From Symsagittifera roscoffensis (lineage: Eukaryota > Xenacoelomorpha > Acoela > Convolutidae): 64,000 nucleotides of DNA. The notes under the pieces are model-generated. The model had not been told where the DNA came from. It did not search any database and saw only the letters and a program-made list of their open reading frames with translations. This document shows positions 30,901 through 43,991 of this stretch, in pieces (position 1 is the stretch's first letter; each line of letters starts with the position of its first letter). The position numbers and the translations under genes were made by a program. The stretch is from the NCBI RefSeq assembly GCF_963678635.1, contig NC_087063.1:66826471-66890470 (forward strand), read 5' to 3'.

Positions 30901-33667
30901 ATTTTCAATTGCGAGCGTTCAGCTTTTCAATTTATCACTTTTTGTACTCCAGTTTTTTTTTGAAATTTTTTCCGATAGTGTAACTGATTTCGAAAGAACA
31001 ATTAATTATAGTGAAAGATTGAAGAAGGACTTCAAATTGTAATATTTTTTGAGGAGAAAAAGAGGAAGAAGAAGATGTTTTTTGGATTTAATTATTCAAA
31101 TTACGGATATACGTATTTAAATTTTTGAGTTTTATCCCACTTAAAATTTTGAGGTTTATCTCATTTGAAGTTAAGTATGCCGTTAGTTCCCCCAATTTTA
31201 TTCAAGTATTTGCAGTAAAATGGTGTACTGCTATCAAGTCTCATTACAAATTCGGTTAATATTTAGTTCCTTGTTACGTAACAATCTAGTTCCTGAAAAA
31301 TCTAGTTCTTGCTTTCAAGGTTAGTTGGCAATATATAATTTTCAAATCGCGAGGGTATCTTTGCTTTGGTTGTTCCTCCCAATTAGTTTTTCTTCATAAA
31401 ATAATTTAGAAATTAGCAAGCAAGTACAAATAAGGATGACTAGTTGCTGTTCAAAAAACACAGAATAATCCCACAATATTCACTAAAAAACTAGAAAACA
31501 ATTTTTTCTTTTCTTTCATCAAATTAAAGTCGTTGTTTCAGCGCGGTGTGATGAGAAAACTATAGAAGCGTATAAAAAGTTAGTGAGTCATGCATATTCG
31601 ACATCAGTCGTTCAATAATGACTACTAAACAAAACAATGGAAAAAAAATTAAATTTTTCATAACTTTTCACTTTAATTAAAAAAATTTTTCCCCTATGTC
31701 GCGCTAAATTGACCTAAATTTTTGCCTTTGAAGCGCTAAAGAGTTCTCGTTTTAGTAAAATCAAGTTTTCCTAGACTAAAATTTTCAGATAACGAACGAT
31801 ACTCGATCGCTTTAATCGCTCGAAAGTAGACTGGAACTCAAAACTTTCAAAGGCGTTCGAATCAGGGCTAAAAGGGCTTGGATATAGTATATAACTCAAC
31901 ACATTCCGATGATTATTTGTGGTACCTGTTTTCGTGTGAAAAACAAAAATAACACCCGAATCCAAAGTTCCTCTTGTCAATGGTCAGAAAAATAGTTGCA
32001 GTTTACATCAAACACGGAGAAGAAGAGAACTTCAGTATCAACTGAGTTTGTCTTCACTCTGTTTTTTTCTTGAAAAACTGGCAATTAGATAAAGTAAGGT
32101 ATTCAAGTGTTTTAAACGCGTAGTTTGAGCTCCAATGAAAAATTCATTTGAATTTTTTTTTATATCTGGCTGAAAGAAAAGAAAATGAGAAAACGTTTTG
32201 ATATGAAAATAAGTTTTATACTGCAATATAATTACGCTTGCCAGCTTGCAAGCAATGCGTTATAAAACGAATAGTTTTTTTGTCGAATCCGATTCGCATA
32301 AAATAGTCATTTTGCGATTAATTAGGGTATTACAACCTAGGAATTTTTTCCGTTCCCAAAATAGTGAAAATAATCAAGTATGGCAATTTTACCTAGGATT
32401 TGGTTTAAGATGAATTTTTCGTTTCAGGCCCATAAGTAACTAATCTGTCTTGTTCGACACAATTTTATAGTTCGAATCTTGGTCAGACTTTTTTACCCTT
32501 GTGGTTATCAACGGTATTGTAATCGGGCATTAAGATTTTTCCGGTTGAAAATTTTGCCAACTGAAGAGTTCGTAGGTGAGATGTATTGATTCATTAAAAG
32601 TTTGAATCCAATGACTGTTTTTGCGCATATTGACAACTATGCTTGGGAAGAACAAGCTGCTGGATTCTATTCCAGCCTGAAGTCAATGTTTTTTTTTTCA
32701 ATATGAGAAAGAATTCTCGAAAAAATTTAATGATCGCACTAGCTTTTGTTTGCGTATTTTTACCGGAGTTTTCGGTCTGAGGTTTTTTTCTGATTTTGGC
32801 TTTTTTCACTACTTTTGAAATACCCTTTGATTTAATCCTGCTTGATTTTGTATGATAGCCTTTGGAGTAATTTTCGCTTCGAAGTTTCTTTGATTTGAAT
32901 TGTTGCGGCCTATATTATGTCGGTTCGTTTCATAGTGCGTCATTTGAAGGGCATAACTTTGTTTACATTTGTTTGGCATCAGGAGGGTTGTAAAAACTTG
33001 TAGCTTCAAAAAATTAAAATATAGCTTGTTTTTCTGCCCATTTTTTTGAAGGCAACATTTGTCTGCCCAAGTACTGTATGCATAGAAACCACTGGATAAA
33101 ATTTGATTTCATTTTCCCTTAACACTGGGAATTGTTTTTCTCGACAAGTTTGTCTCGTGTTTCGTTCTGCTTATTTGATTTTCAAGTTTTTCTGATTCAG
33201 TGGCTCTTGTGTTATTTTTTTTGGTTAGCTGTCGTTTTTTGTGTGTGTTATATCACAATTGACGTGACTCTCCGCTTCGCCTCCTTTGTATTGCGTTCTG
33301 CATACATAGCTGATTTCTTATTTTTTGGTTTATCGCTAATCTTCTTGTTTCTTACTGGCTCTTTTTCCGGTCTCCTTCTCAAAAACTCAATATGATTCTG
33401 CTTAAGGTTTTTGTTCAGTTTGGCCGTTTTAGCTGCATTTTAATGTTAATTGTGGTTTTTTCTCAGCATCAATTTGATGTTAATTTCACTGATTTTCTGA
33501 ATTTCCGGATTGATTCTCGGTCTTTTGAACTGTACAAATTAAGGTAGCTAATATGAAATAGAGTATTTTGAAAGTTGTTCTTATGTTACGAATGAAGTGA
33601 TTTTTGATTTAAGCCGTGTCACTTGTTCAGTTTCCGTTTTTACTTTTAATCTTTTTAGCTTAAAAAT

Positions 33668-34804
33668 GTTTTCCGAACTTTGAAAGTGTGGAGGAACTTT
33701 GCATCTAGGTGTTCCCGTTTTTTTAACGCAAAATCAAGTACCACAAATAATCATCGGAATAAATTGATTGATTTATCATGCCCTTTCAGTAGTACAGTGC
33801 TGATTTAAATTGACCGGACAAAACGCGTTAAAGTTGAAATTTAAAACCCGTTTTTCTCAAATTGGGTTGAGTTTAGGTGAAAACTTGTGAAGACAAAACT
33901 TGCTTAAAATTTTGGCAGAATTATTTTGTTTTGCGAAATTCGGGCCCGAAGTTTAACCCCAAAAATGGGTCATTTTGGCTTTTCTTAGTTAATCAATAAT
34001 TACGCCGAAAATACCCAGTCGATCACAGACATAATTATATCAAAGTGAGCCCCTTACGCAGCCCAACAAACTTTATGAAGGGTATTTTCTCCAAAAAAAA
34101 TTGCAATTTGTTTAAAAATAGTTTTTAAATAAAAAGTTGGTATTATATATAGTAAAAACGACCTTTTTTGTCTATCAAACAAAAATAAATTAACTTCTAC
34201 AATATTTTGGAGATTCTATCCTGCTTAAAGTTTGTTGGGCTACGTAAGGGGCTCACTTTGATATAATTATGTCTGTGATCGACTGGGTTTTTCTGGCGTA
34301 ATTTTTGATTAACTAAGAAAAGCCAAAATGACCCATTTTCGAGGTAAATTTTCGCAAAACAAATTACACCATATTAATTCTGCCAAAATTTTAAGCAAGT
34401 TTTGTCTTCTTAAGTTTTCACCTAAACTCAACCCAATTTGAGAAAAATGCGTTTTAAATTTCAAGTTTAACGCGTTTTGTCCGGTTAATTTAAATCAGCA
34501 CTGTAGTTTGAACTACGATTAAAAACTTCAAAAAGTTTTCTCAGTGTCGAGAAAAACTGGTTTGAAATTGATTTTTAGTTTTATTCCGAGCTAGTGAGGT
34601 GAGCGTGCAGAAAACTCCTCTTTCAGTTTGTTATCTTATTTTTTTCTTTTTAAGCAAGAAAAGCGTCGTCATTTTGTGAATTATCGCCTATTTATGAATT
34701 AAAAACTTCGAAAATGAAAAAAAAAGAAAACAATTTTTACAAATTTTTCCGTTTTTACGGCGTTAATTTGTAAAAACTTTGCATAGTAACCGGCTATACA
34801 TGTC
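33668..34804 (+). mobile_element. Decayed HINE-B interrupted by a MITE
   Basis: The left part (ttccgaactttgaaagtgtggaggaactttgc, caaataatcatcgg) and the right part (cttcaaaaagttttctcag, gtcgagaaaaac, catagtaaccggctat) read as one family B element split at a TA by 33795-34503. Confidence 0.55.
33795..34503. mobile_element. Hairpin-type MITE (709 bp), Tc1/mariner-like target
   Basis: Termini CAGTGCTGATTTAAATT and its inverse, flanked by TA on each side. Arms of about 300 nt are nearly complementary, leaving a short central loop, so the element is almost wholly foldback. No ORF. TA duplication is typical of Tc1/mariner-mobilised MITEs. Confidence 0.85.
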
Positions 34805-35063
34805 AGGCTTCAAAATTATTGAATTATCTCATATCGGCTTGGCCATTTTACATTGCTTTGTTTGAAGAGCACAATTGGTTTTAACGTCTGTTTGCTTGAG
34901 CGGGTGGGGACGGTGGGGAACGTTTTTGGCTTAGCTCATTAACATTCAATGTTAGCTTATGGCTTTCTCGAATTGTCTTCTTCAAACTGAACGGGCATTT
35001 GGCTACAATACTTCCTAAGTTTTGCTCATAAGAATGAGTGAGATGAATGAGTTTCATCTTATT

Positions 35064-35525
35064 GTTCTGACTTTCGATACGAAAGTAACGGAATATTTGT
35101 GCTCGGGGTGGGTTTTTTTTTCTTCAGACAAATTTCGACTTTTTAACTAGCCATTTTTGACGGAATTTTTTATATCATTCAAAAGTTATTGGTGTCCTGA
35201 GCTTAAATTTGAAAAAATATTTCACCTGTGATCATTTTTCGTAAATTTATGAGGGTTTAAAGATTGCCATTTTGACCAATTTGGGACAATTAACGCGCGA
35301 TATAATTCGCGCTATTAACGCGTAAGCGGAGTGTTATTTAAATCTATCTTTTTGTACTTTATATGGCGTTTGGGGGTATGATTTTCATAAAAAATTTCAA
35401 ATTTGAAAAAAAAAAATTTCATTTTATTTTATTTCATTTAATTTTTTTATGTTTTTACTGCTGCTCCACAAATTTTAAAAGGCAGTCGGAACATTCAGGG
35501 CTTCGCCCTGATACGAGCAGTCTTG
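35064..35525 (+). mobile_element. HINE-X element (Helentron-associated)
   Basis: It begins gttctgactttcgatacgaa, with internal hairpin actttcgatacgaaagt. Near the 3' end is agtcggaac, the inverse of the 5' end, followed by attcagggc-ttc-gccctg and a tail ending CTTG. A 5' end matching a subterminal inverted repeat plus a 3' hairpin is the layout of DINE-1/HINE elements. Confidence 0.65.
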
Positions 35526-35636
35526 TTCTTTTTTTCTGCATTTTTTAGGCCTTTTGAATCGTTTTAGCTATAATTACTTCCTCAATCTGTAATTCATCCC
35601 ACCCCCGCCTACTAATAGGAAAAAAGAATTTTTATT

Positions 35637-36188
35637 GTTCCGAACATAGAAAATGGGGAGTAACTTTGTATTCGGGTGTGTTTTAGTTTTTTTCTTTTTG
35701 TTTTCCACGCAAAATCAGCTACCACAAATAATCATCGTACTAGGTTGAGCGATATATCATATTAAAGCCCTTACAGTCGTGATTCGAACCAGATTAAAAA
35801 CTTCAAAATTTTCCCAATATCGAGAAAAACCGGTTTGAAATTTTCAGTTTTTCAATTTGTTTCGAGCGAATAAAGCGAGCGAGCAGTCTTGTTTTAATTG
35901 CTGAAAAACTTAATCTAAAACGTAAGAACTTAGTTTTACTTGAGAAACGTTAGTTTACTGTGAGTGTTTCAGGAAATTTGTTTTCAAGTAATTTTTCTAC
36001 AAAAATTGTTTTTTCATTTTGCTTATTTTACTATGACTGTCGAATTTACCTAATCTCCATTTTTTTTCAGCTCCTTTTATCGCACCACGTCGAAAAAAAA
36101 CGACAATAAATTGAATATTCTTTGTTGTTTTTTATAAGACTTTGGTCGGAACATTCTGTGCTACTTGCACAGTAACCGGCTATCCTTG
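35637..36188 (+). mobile_element. HINE-B element
   Basis: It begins gttccgaacatagaaaatgg. Near the 3' end it has ggtcggaacattctgtgc, the loop tactt and gcacag, then a tail ccggctatccttg. It shares the terminal layout of HINE-X but has a different interior, with repeated aataaagcgagcgagc and tactatgactgtcgaa phrases. Confidence 0.65.
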
Positions 36189-38940
36189 TTTTCTAATTGC
36201 TTTTGCTTTGTTTAAACAACTGTAGTCCCGTTAATAAATACGTATTTAAATTTAAATACGTATTTAAATTTTTGAGTTTTATCCCACTTAAAATTTTGAG
36301 TTTTATCTCATTTGAAGTTAAGTATGCCGTTAGTTCCCCCAATTTTATTCAAGTATTTGCAGTAAAATGGTGTACTGCTATCAAGTCTCATTACAAATTC
36401 GGTTAATATTTAGTTCCTTGTTACGTAACAATCTAGTTCCTGAAAAATCTAGTTCTTGCTTTCAAGGTTAGTTGGCAATATATAATTTTCAAATCGCGAG
36501 GGTATCTTTGCTTTGGTTGTTCCTCCCAATTAGTTTTTCTTCATAAAATAATTTAGAAATTAGCAAGCAAGTACAAATAAGGATGACTAGTTGCTGTTCA
36601 AAAAACACAGAATAATTCCACAATATTCACTAAAAAACTAGAAAACAATTTTTTCTTTTCTTTCATCAAATTAAAGTCGTTGTTTCAGCGCGGTGTGATG
36701 AGAAAACTATAGAAGCGTATAAAAAGTTAGTGAGTCATGCATATTCGACATCAGTCGTTCAATAATGACTACTAAACAAAACAATGGAAAAAAAGTTAAA
36801 TTTTTCATAATTTTTCACTTTAATTAAAAAAATTTTTCCCCTATGTCGCGCTAAATTGACCTAAATTTTCGCCTTTGAAGCGCTAAAGAGTTCTCGTTTT
36901 AGTAAAATCAAGTTTTCCTAGACTAAAATTTTCAGATAACGAACGATACTCGATCGCTTTAATCGCTCGAAAGTAGACTGGAACTCAAAACTTTCAAAGG
37001 CGTTCGAATCAGGGCTAAAAGGGCTTGGATATAGTATATAACTCAACACATTCCGATGATTATTTGTGGTACCTGTTTTCGTGTGAAAAACAAAAATAAC
37101 ACCCGAATCCAAAGTTCCTCTTGTCAATGGTCAGAAAAATAGTTGCAGTTTACATCAAACACGGAGAAGAAGAGAACTTCAGTATCAACTGAGTTTGTCT
37201 TCACTCTGTTTTTTTCTTGAAAAACTGGCAATTAGATAAAGTAAGGTATTCAAGTGTTTTAAACGCGTAGTTTGAGCTCCAATGAAAAATTCATTTGAAT
37301 TTTTTTTTACATCTGGCTGAAAGAAAAGAAAATGAGAAAACGTTTTGATATGAAAATAAGTTTTATACTGCAATATAATTACGCTTGCCAGCTTGCAAGC
37401 AATGCGTTATAAAACGAATAGTTTTTTTGTCGAATCCGATTCGCATAAAATAGTCATTTTGCGATTAATTAGGGTATTACAACCTAGGAATTTTTTCCGT
37501 TCCCAAAATAGTAAAAATAATCAAGTATGGCAATTTTACCTAGGATTTGGTTTAAGATGAATTTTTCGTTTCAGGCCCATAAGTAACTAATCTGTCTTGT
37601 TCGACACAATTTTATAGTTCGAATCTTGGTCAGACTTTTTTACCCTTGTGGTTAGCAACGGTATTGTAATCGGGCATTAAGATTTTTCCGGTTGAAAATT
37701 TTGCCAACTGAAGAGTTCGTAGGTGAGATGTATTGATTCATTAAAAGTTTGAATCCAATGACTGTTTTTGCGCATATTGACAACTATGCTTGGGAAGAAC
37801 AAGCTGCTGGATTCTATTCCAGCCTGAAGTCAATGTTTTTTTTTCAATATGAGAAAGAATTCTCGAAAAAATTTAATGATCGCACTAGCTTTTGTTTGCG
37901 TATTTTTACCGGAGTTTTCGGTCTGAGGTTTTTTTCTGATTTTGGCTTTTTTCACTACTTTTGAAATACCCTTTGATTTAATCCTGCTTGATTTTGTATG
38001 ATAGCCTTTGGAGTAATTTTCGCTTCGAAGTTTCTTTGATTTGAATTGTTGCGGCCTATTTTATGTCGGTTCGTTTCATAGTGCGTCATTTGAAGGGCAT
38101 AACTTTGTTTACATTTGTTTGGCATCAGGAGGGTTGTAAAAACTTGTAGCTTCAAAAAATTAAAATATAGCTTGTTTTTCTGCCCATTTTTTTGAAGGCA
38201 ACATTTGTCTGCCCAAGTACTGTATGCATAGAAACCACTGGATAAAATTTGATTTCATTTTCCCTTAACACTGGGAATTGTTTTTCTCGACAAGTTTGTC
38301 TCGTGTTTCGTTCTGCTTATTTGATTTTCAAGTTTTTCTGATTCAGTGGCTCTTGTGTTATTTTTTTTGGTTAGCTGTCGTTTTTTGTGTGTGTTATATC
38401 ACAATTGACGTGACTCTCCGCTTCGCCTCCTTTGTATTGCGTTCTGCATACATAGCTGATTTCTTATTTTTTGGTTTATCGCTAATCTTCTTGTTTCTTA
38501 CTGGCTCTTTTTCCGGTCTCCTTCTCAAAAACTCAATATGATTCTGCTTAAGGTTTTTGTTCAGTTTGGCCGTTTTAGCTGCATTTTAATGTTAATTGTG
38601 GTTTTTTCTCAGCATCAATTTGATGTTAATTTCACTGATTTTCTGAATTTCCGGATTGATTCTCGGTCTTTTGAACTGTACAAATTAAGGTAGCTAATAT
38701 GAAATAGAGTATTTTGAAAGTTGTTCTTATGTTACGAATGAAGTGATTTTTGATTTAAGCCGTGTCACTTGTTCACTTTCCGTTTTTACTTTTAATCTTT
38801 TTAGCTTAAAAATGTTTTCCGAACTTTGAAAGTGTGGAGGAACTTTGCATCTAGGTGTTCCCGTTTTTTTAACGCAAAATCAAGTACCACAAATAATCAT
38901 CGGAATAAATTGATTGATTTATCATGCCCTTTCAGTAGTA

Positions 38941-39649
38941 CAGTGCTGATTTAAATTGACCGGACAAAACGCGTTAAAGTTGAAATTTAAAACCCGTTTT
39001 TCTCAAATTGGGTTGAATTTAGGTGAAAACTTGTGAAGACAAAACTTGCTTAAAATTTTGGCAGAATTATTTTGTTTTGCGAAATTCGGGCCCGAAGTTT
39101 AACCCCAAAAATGGGTCATTTTGGCTTTTCTTAGTTAATCAATAATTACGCCGAAAATACCCAGTCGATCACAGACATAATTATATCAAAGTGAGCCCCT
39201 TACGCAGCCCAACAAACTTTATGAAGGGTATTTTCTCCAAAAAAAATTGCAATTTGTTTAAAAATAGTTTTTAAATAAAAAGTTGGTATTATATATAGTA
39301 AAAACGACCTTTTTTGTCTATCAAACAAAAATAAATTAACTTCTACAATATTTTGGAGATTATATCCTGCTTAAAGTTTGTTGGGCTACGTAAGGGGCTC
39401 ACTTTGATATAATTATGTCTGTGATCGACTGGGTTTTTCTGGCGTAATTTTTGATTAACTAAGAAAAGCCAAAATGACCCATTTTCGAGGTAAATTTTCG
39501 CAAAACAAATTACACCATATTAATTCTGCCGAAATTTTAAGCAAGTTTTGTCTTCTTAAGTTTTCACCTAAACTCAACCCAATTTGAGAAAAATGCGTTT
39601 TAAATTTCAAGTTTAACGCGTTTTGTCCGGTTAATTTAAATCAGCACTG
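38941..39649. mobile_element. Hairpin-type MITE, copy within duplication 2
   Basis: Same element as 33795-34503, copied by the 5.1-kb tandem duplication, not by a separate insertion, because the flanks are also identical. Confidence 0.85.
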
Positions 39650-40210
39650 TAGTTTGAACTACGATTAAAAACTTCAAAAAGTTTTCTCAGTGTCGAGAAA
39701 AACTGGTTTGAAATTGATTTTTAGTTTTATTCCGAGCTAGTGAGGTGAGCGTGCAGAAAACTCCTCTTTCAGTTTGTTATCTTATTTTTTTCTTTTTAAG
39801 CAAGAAAAGCGTCGTCATTTTGTGAATTATCGCCTATTTATGAATTAAAAACTTCGAAAATGAAAAAAAAAAGAAAACAATTTTTACAAATTTTTCCGTT
39901 TTTACGGCGTTAATTTGAAAAAACTTTGCATAGTAACCGGCTATGCATGTCAGGCTTCAAAATTATTGAATTATCTCATATCGGCTTGGCCATTTTACAT
40001 TGCTTTGTTTGAAGAGCACAATTGGTTTTAACGTCTGTTTGCTTGAGCGGGTGGGGACGGTGGGGAAAGTTTTTGGCTTAGCTCATTAACATTCAATGTT
40101 AGCTTATGGCTTTCTCGAATTGTCTTCTTCAAACTGAACGGGCATTTGGCTACAATACTTCCTAAGTTTTGCTCATAAGAATGAGTGAGATGAATGAGTT
40201 TCATCTTATT

Positions 40211-40670
40211 GTTCTGACTTTCGATACGAAAGTAACGGAATATTTGTGCTCGGGGTGGGTTTTTTTTCTTCAGACAAATTTCGACTTTTTAACTAGCCAT
40301 TTTTGACGGAATTTTTTATATCATTCAAAAGTTATTGGTGTCCTGAGCTTAAATTTGAAAAAATATTTCACCTGTGATCATTTTTCGTAAATTTATGAGG
40401 GTTTAAAGATTGCCATTTTGACCAATTTGGGACAATTAACGCGCGATATAATTCGCGCTATTAACGCGTAAGCGGAGTGTTATTTAAATCTCTCTTTTTG
40501 TACTTTATATGGCGTTTGGGGGTATGATTTTCATAAAAAATTTCAAATTTGAAAAAAAAAATTTCATTTTATTTTATTTCATTTAATTTTTTTATGTTAT
40601 TACTGCTGCTCCACAAATTTTAAAAGGCAGTCGGAACATTCAGGGCTTCGCCCTGATACGAGCAGTTTTG
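40211..40670 (+). mobile_element. HINE-X element, duplication copy 2
   Basis: Copy of 35064-35525 through the 5.1-kb duplication; its tail ends gcagttttg instead of gcagtcttg. Confidence 0.65.
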
Positions 40671-40781
40671 TTCTTTTTTTCTGCATTTTTTAGGCCTTTT
40701 GAATCGTTTTAGCTATAATTACTTCCTCAATCTGTAATTCATCCCACCCCCGCCTACTAATAGGAAAAAAGAATTTTTATT

Positions 40782-41244
40782 GTTCCGAACATAGAAAATG
40801 GGGAGTAACTTTGTATTCGGGTGTGTTTTAGTTTTTTTCTTTTTGTTTTCCACGCAAAATCAGCTACCACAAATAATCATCTTTGAAATTTTGAAATTTT
40901 TAGTTTTTCAATTTGTTTCGAGCGAATAAAGCGAGCGAGCAGTCTTGTTTTAATTGCTGAAAAACTTAATCTAAAACGTAAGAACTTAGTTTTACTTGAG
41001 AAACGTTAGTTTACTGTGAGTGTTTCAGGAAATTTGTTTTCAAGTAATTTTTCTACAAAAATTGTTTTTTCATTTTGCTTATTTTACTATGACTGTCGAA
41101 TTTACCTAATCTCCATTTTTTTTCAGCTCCTTTTATCGCACCACGTCGAAAAAAAACGACAATAAATTGAATATTCTTTGTTGTTTTTTATAAGACTTTG
41201 GTCGGAACATTCTGTGCTACTTGCACAGTAATCGGCTATCCTTG
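40782..41244 (+). mobile_element. HINE-B element, duplication copy 2, internal deletion
   Basis: Counterpart of 35637-36188, shorter by roughly 100 nt after aatcatc. The 3' hairpin and CTTG end are intact. Confidence 0.65.
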
Positions 41245-41285
41245 TTTTCTTATTGCTTTTGCTTTGTTTAAATAACTGTAGTCCC

Positions 41286-42009
41286 AAATTTCTCTGCGAT
41301 TTGCTCAGCAAACGGTTTTTTTTTTGAGTTTTTATCTGATCAATTTCGGCGATTGAAATAGAAGTTTTCAACAGATTTTTTGTTTTTCACTAAAAATGAC
41401 GATTTCCCGAGTTCAAAGAGTTTTCAGTTGAGATTTTTTTCGGTTAAGTTCTGGGGGTTAAAAATGGCCAAGTTTTAGGCTAATTATAATTATGCGCGCT
41501 TTTTTGAATTTGTCTATGTTGCTCAACGCGTAAGAGCGCGTTGTTTAACCGCGGCGAATTATTCAACCTACAAATTTATAGTCAATTCAGTGATTGCAAG
41601 CGACTAAGTGATCATTTTTCTCTTAAAAGACTCAAACTAGTACTCGGTGTTGGCTGTGGGAAGGTGTGGCAAAAAAAACGGACAAAACGTTTCTAATTTT
41701 AATTTTTACTGCTCTATCAAAATTTTCTCTCGACAAAAGTTATCCGAGACAAGGTAAACGGCATCCGGGAGCATTTGAAACGTTTCCTTGATACAAGCAG
41801 TCTTATCTTTTTTACGTTTATGATGCAATATTACTAAATGCAATCGGTTTAATGATAATTCATGTTTAAAAATTATTCATTTAGATGGGATCTCAAAAAG
41901 TTTGGATTTGCGAGCTACCATGTTATTAATCAAACGTAGAGCCGAGAGTGTCCAGTAGTACATCATAGCTAGAAGAGAAAATTTTTTTATTGCAACAATT
42001 TTTTTAAAG
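41286..42009 (+). other. End of the 19.3-kb ADGB intron
   Basis: No gene is seen. A decayed HINE-X tail (ttgatacaagcagtctt) lies at about 41789-41806. Confidence 0.45.
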
Positions 42010-42154
42010 GTGTTCCGCAAGGCATTTTACATGACAGTTGGTGACCTGATGGGCGATGCTTTGACCTCTGATGCTGTCTTTGGTCTCAGATGTTTGACAT
42101 GTGACCTTCAAACTGAGTCTGTTATGGAAGCGGCTGTCGGCAGGAAGAACCCTG
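42010..42154 (+). CDS. ADGB: ADGB exon 6 (globin helices)
   Basis: Acceptor ttttaaag, donor gtaaaa; 48 codons plus one base. It begins VFRKAFYMTVGDLMGDALTS and includes FGLRCLTCDLQTES, corresponding to the G/H helix part of the androglobin globin domain that precedes the IQ motif. Phase 0 joins exon 5 across the large intron. Confidence 0.8.
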
Positions 42155-42737
42155 GTAAAATACTCCTTTGATATTCTGTGTTCATGCTTCAATCACTGCT
42201 TGTTATAAAAAATCAGGTGTTCTGATTCATGTGTTGAAAAAGTTGTTTTATTTAGCCATGACCTCACAAAGGTCAAAGACTTCCGTTCGTTCGAAAAGTA
42301 AGAAATCATCATCGCTGCCCGTGTCATTTTGTAGTACAGTAAATTCCCTTCAAAATGGGTCTGGTCTCGTAATTCTTCCGTATTTGAAATTCAATATATT
42401 TTTTAGATCCATTGAAAGGCAAGTTGCACGCAAAGGTTTCACAAAGCTGCGAATTTTACAGTTTTTCAAATCATTTAGTTCACTCATTCTAGAAGTTTCT
42501 CGCGGCCATATCACAGTTTATGGGAAGTTAATAATTAAGAATTATTAATTAGTTTAACCTGTGAAACAATTATTGCCATGCAGTAACAATAAATTGAAAA
42601 TTTAAACCATCAATACAAATGGTAATGACTCAGCTATTTTTTTCCAGATGAAAAAAGGTTCCATGCCATTTGTTTTTGTATAAACTCATACATGAAATTG
42701 AATGTCTTATGTCAGATCAACTTTGTCAATTAATCAG

Positions 42738-42848
42738 ATGATGAAGGGGAGCCTGCCCCGCCTCCGCCACAAACCGGAAACAAAAAGGACGGCAAAAAAG
42801 AATCCAAGGCCGGAGGCAAGGGAGCCACCGCGCCCGCTGCCGATCAAG
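42738..42848 (+). CDS. ADGB: ADGB exon 7 (Pro/Lys-rich linker)
   Basis: Acceptor taatcag, donor gttgac; phase 1 at both ends. It encodes DDEGEPAPPPPQTGNKKDGK followed by Lys/Gly/Ala-rich residues, a disordered linker. GC content is well above the surrounding intron. The donor is weak, so the exon end is less certain. Confidence 0.65.
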
Positions 42849-43124
42849 GTTGACAGCGTGTGTCTGTACCCTACGAGTTGCAAAACCGATCTTAAAATAT
42901 CGGCTCACCAAAGCAAACGCTAAAAATTAATCGCTAATACTAAAATCGGCTTAAGACAGAACTAAACTTTACCATATTGTTTTTTTAGATCTCATCAGCG
43001 CTTGTTTGCGAATCGCGTGCAAACTAACAGAAGCTTATTTTTTACACAGCTAATATAATGTTTTTGTGAATATTTGACTTTGGCTTAAAGAAGAATTTAA
43101 TTTTCTGGTTTGATGCAATTTCAG

Positions 43125-43259
43125 AATCAGCGCGTGCTAACCAACTTCCTCGAACTCCGAGGAAATCATCGGTGTTTAAATTTGGCCATAATGTGCCTCA
43201 TTTGAAGAAAATAAGTGTTTCGTCCGCGCCCTCATTATCCTCCCCGTTGTTTCAACTGG
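43125..43259 (+). CDS. ADGB: ADGB exon 8 (basic linker)
   Basis: Acceptor gcaatttcag, donor gtaacc; phase 1 at both ends, 44 full codons. It encodes a basic linker with RANQLPRTPRKSSVFKFG and KKISVSSAPSLSSP. No domain is recognised. It is kept because both splice sites are good and both phases fit. Confidence 0.6.
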
Positions 43260-43856
43260 GTAACCCTAAGTTTGATTATGCGCATAATTAACTACTAACT
43301 TAAATAACTGCTAACGTAGAATATTTAACCGTGATTGTAAATTGAAGAAAACTGAAAAAAAAACTTTCTTACGGAAGTTTCTTTTGGAGAGTTTGGCTGA
43401 ATTTTTCTATAGCTAAATAATCTGAAAACTAACAAAAGTTCGCAGTTAGACAAAGTCGTTGTCTAAACTCATAAAAATGCTCGTTTTGATACTTGTGTAT
43501 GAGCTACGGCATCGCATAGTTATTCGATTTTCTTAATTAACTTACAAAATCCTCAAATTGCAGGGCGATGTCAGACAAATCTGAGGTACCCGGTGTCTCC
43601 TCTTCAAACTGTCGCTGTTCCAAATCTGAAAAAACTTCAAATCTGATCTCACCTCTAAACTTTGAAAACATTGTCAATGTTATCTATTGGGTCGTTTTTT
43701 CATTATTCATCTGTTGATATTTGAAACTAGTCGAAACAGTTGAAAGAAGTTAAAGTTTTCATGTGCCACTAGAAAAGTCATTTGATTCTAAAAGCATTTA
43801 GCTAAGAAAACCTTAACTTCGACTGCCATTTTCTCTGAGCTTTTGACTCATTGCAG

Positions 43857-43991
43857 GTAAATCGACCACCAGTGCCCTGGATATCTGGAAAGAGAGAGAT
43901 CCCACAGATGAAGAACTGGGCTCTGTTTCTACGATTCAGAGTGCCTGGAAGGGATTCTACACTAGGGCTGTGATTGCGTCCAGGGAAATTG
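43857..43991 (+). CDS. ADGB: ADGB exon 9 (IQ motif)
   Basis: Acceptor cattgcag, donor gtatgt; phase 1 at both ends. After KSTTSALDIWKERE it carries IQSAWKGFYTR, an IQ calmodulin-binding motif with Lys in place of the usual Arg before Gly. In androglobin the IQ motif sits between the two parts of the permuted globin domain, which agrees with the flanking exons. Confidence 0.85.

Larger units (their letters stand above)
31111..36234. repeat. 5.1-kb tandem duplication, copy 1
   Basis: Near-identical to 36258-41285 at a constant offset of about 5147 nt, with only scattered substitutions. It starts acgtatttaaatttttgag and ends near gtagtccc. It contains a decayed HINE-B split by a MITE, then a HINE-X and a HINE-B copy. 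Confidence 0.92.
36258..41285. repeat. 5.1-kb tandem duplication, copy 2
   Basis: Second copy, directly adjacent and in the same orientation. It lacks roughly 100 nt inside its last HINE-B compared with copy 1 (around 40880). The junction 36225-36258 carries a repeated tacgtatttaaattt palindrome. Confidence 0.92.

Noticed and set aside
31771-33395. Short open frames repeated at 36918-38541, initially looking like conserved genes
   Set aside because: They are copied by the 5.1-kb duplication of non-coding intron. Conservation is explained by recency, and the peptides have no domain.
43564-43630. Acceptor-like cag followed by an open stretch, considered as an ADGB exon
   Set aside because: No donor near it gives a phase compatible with exons 8 and 9, which join perfectly without it.
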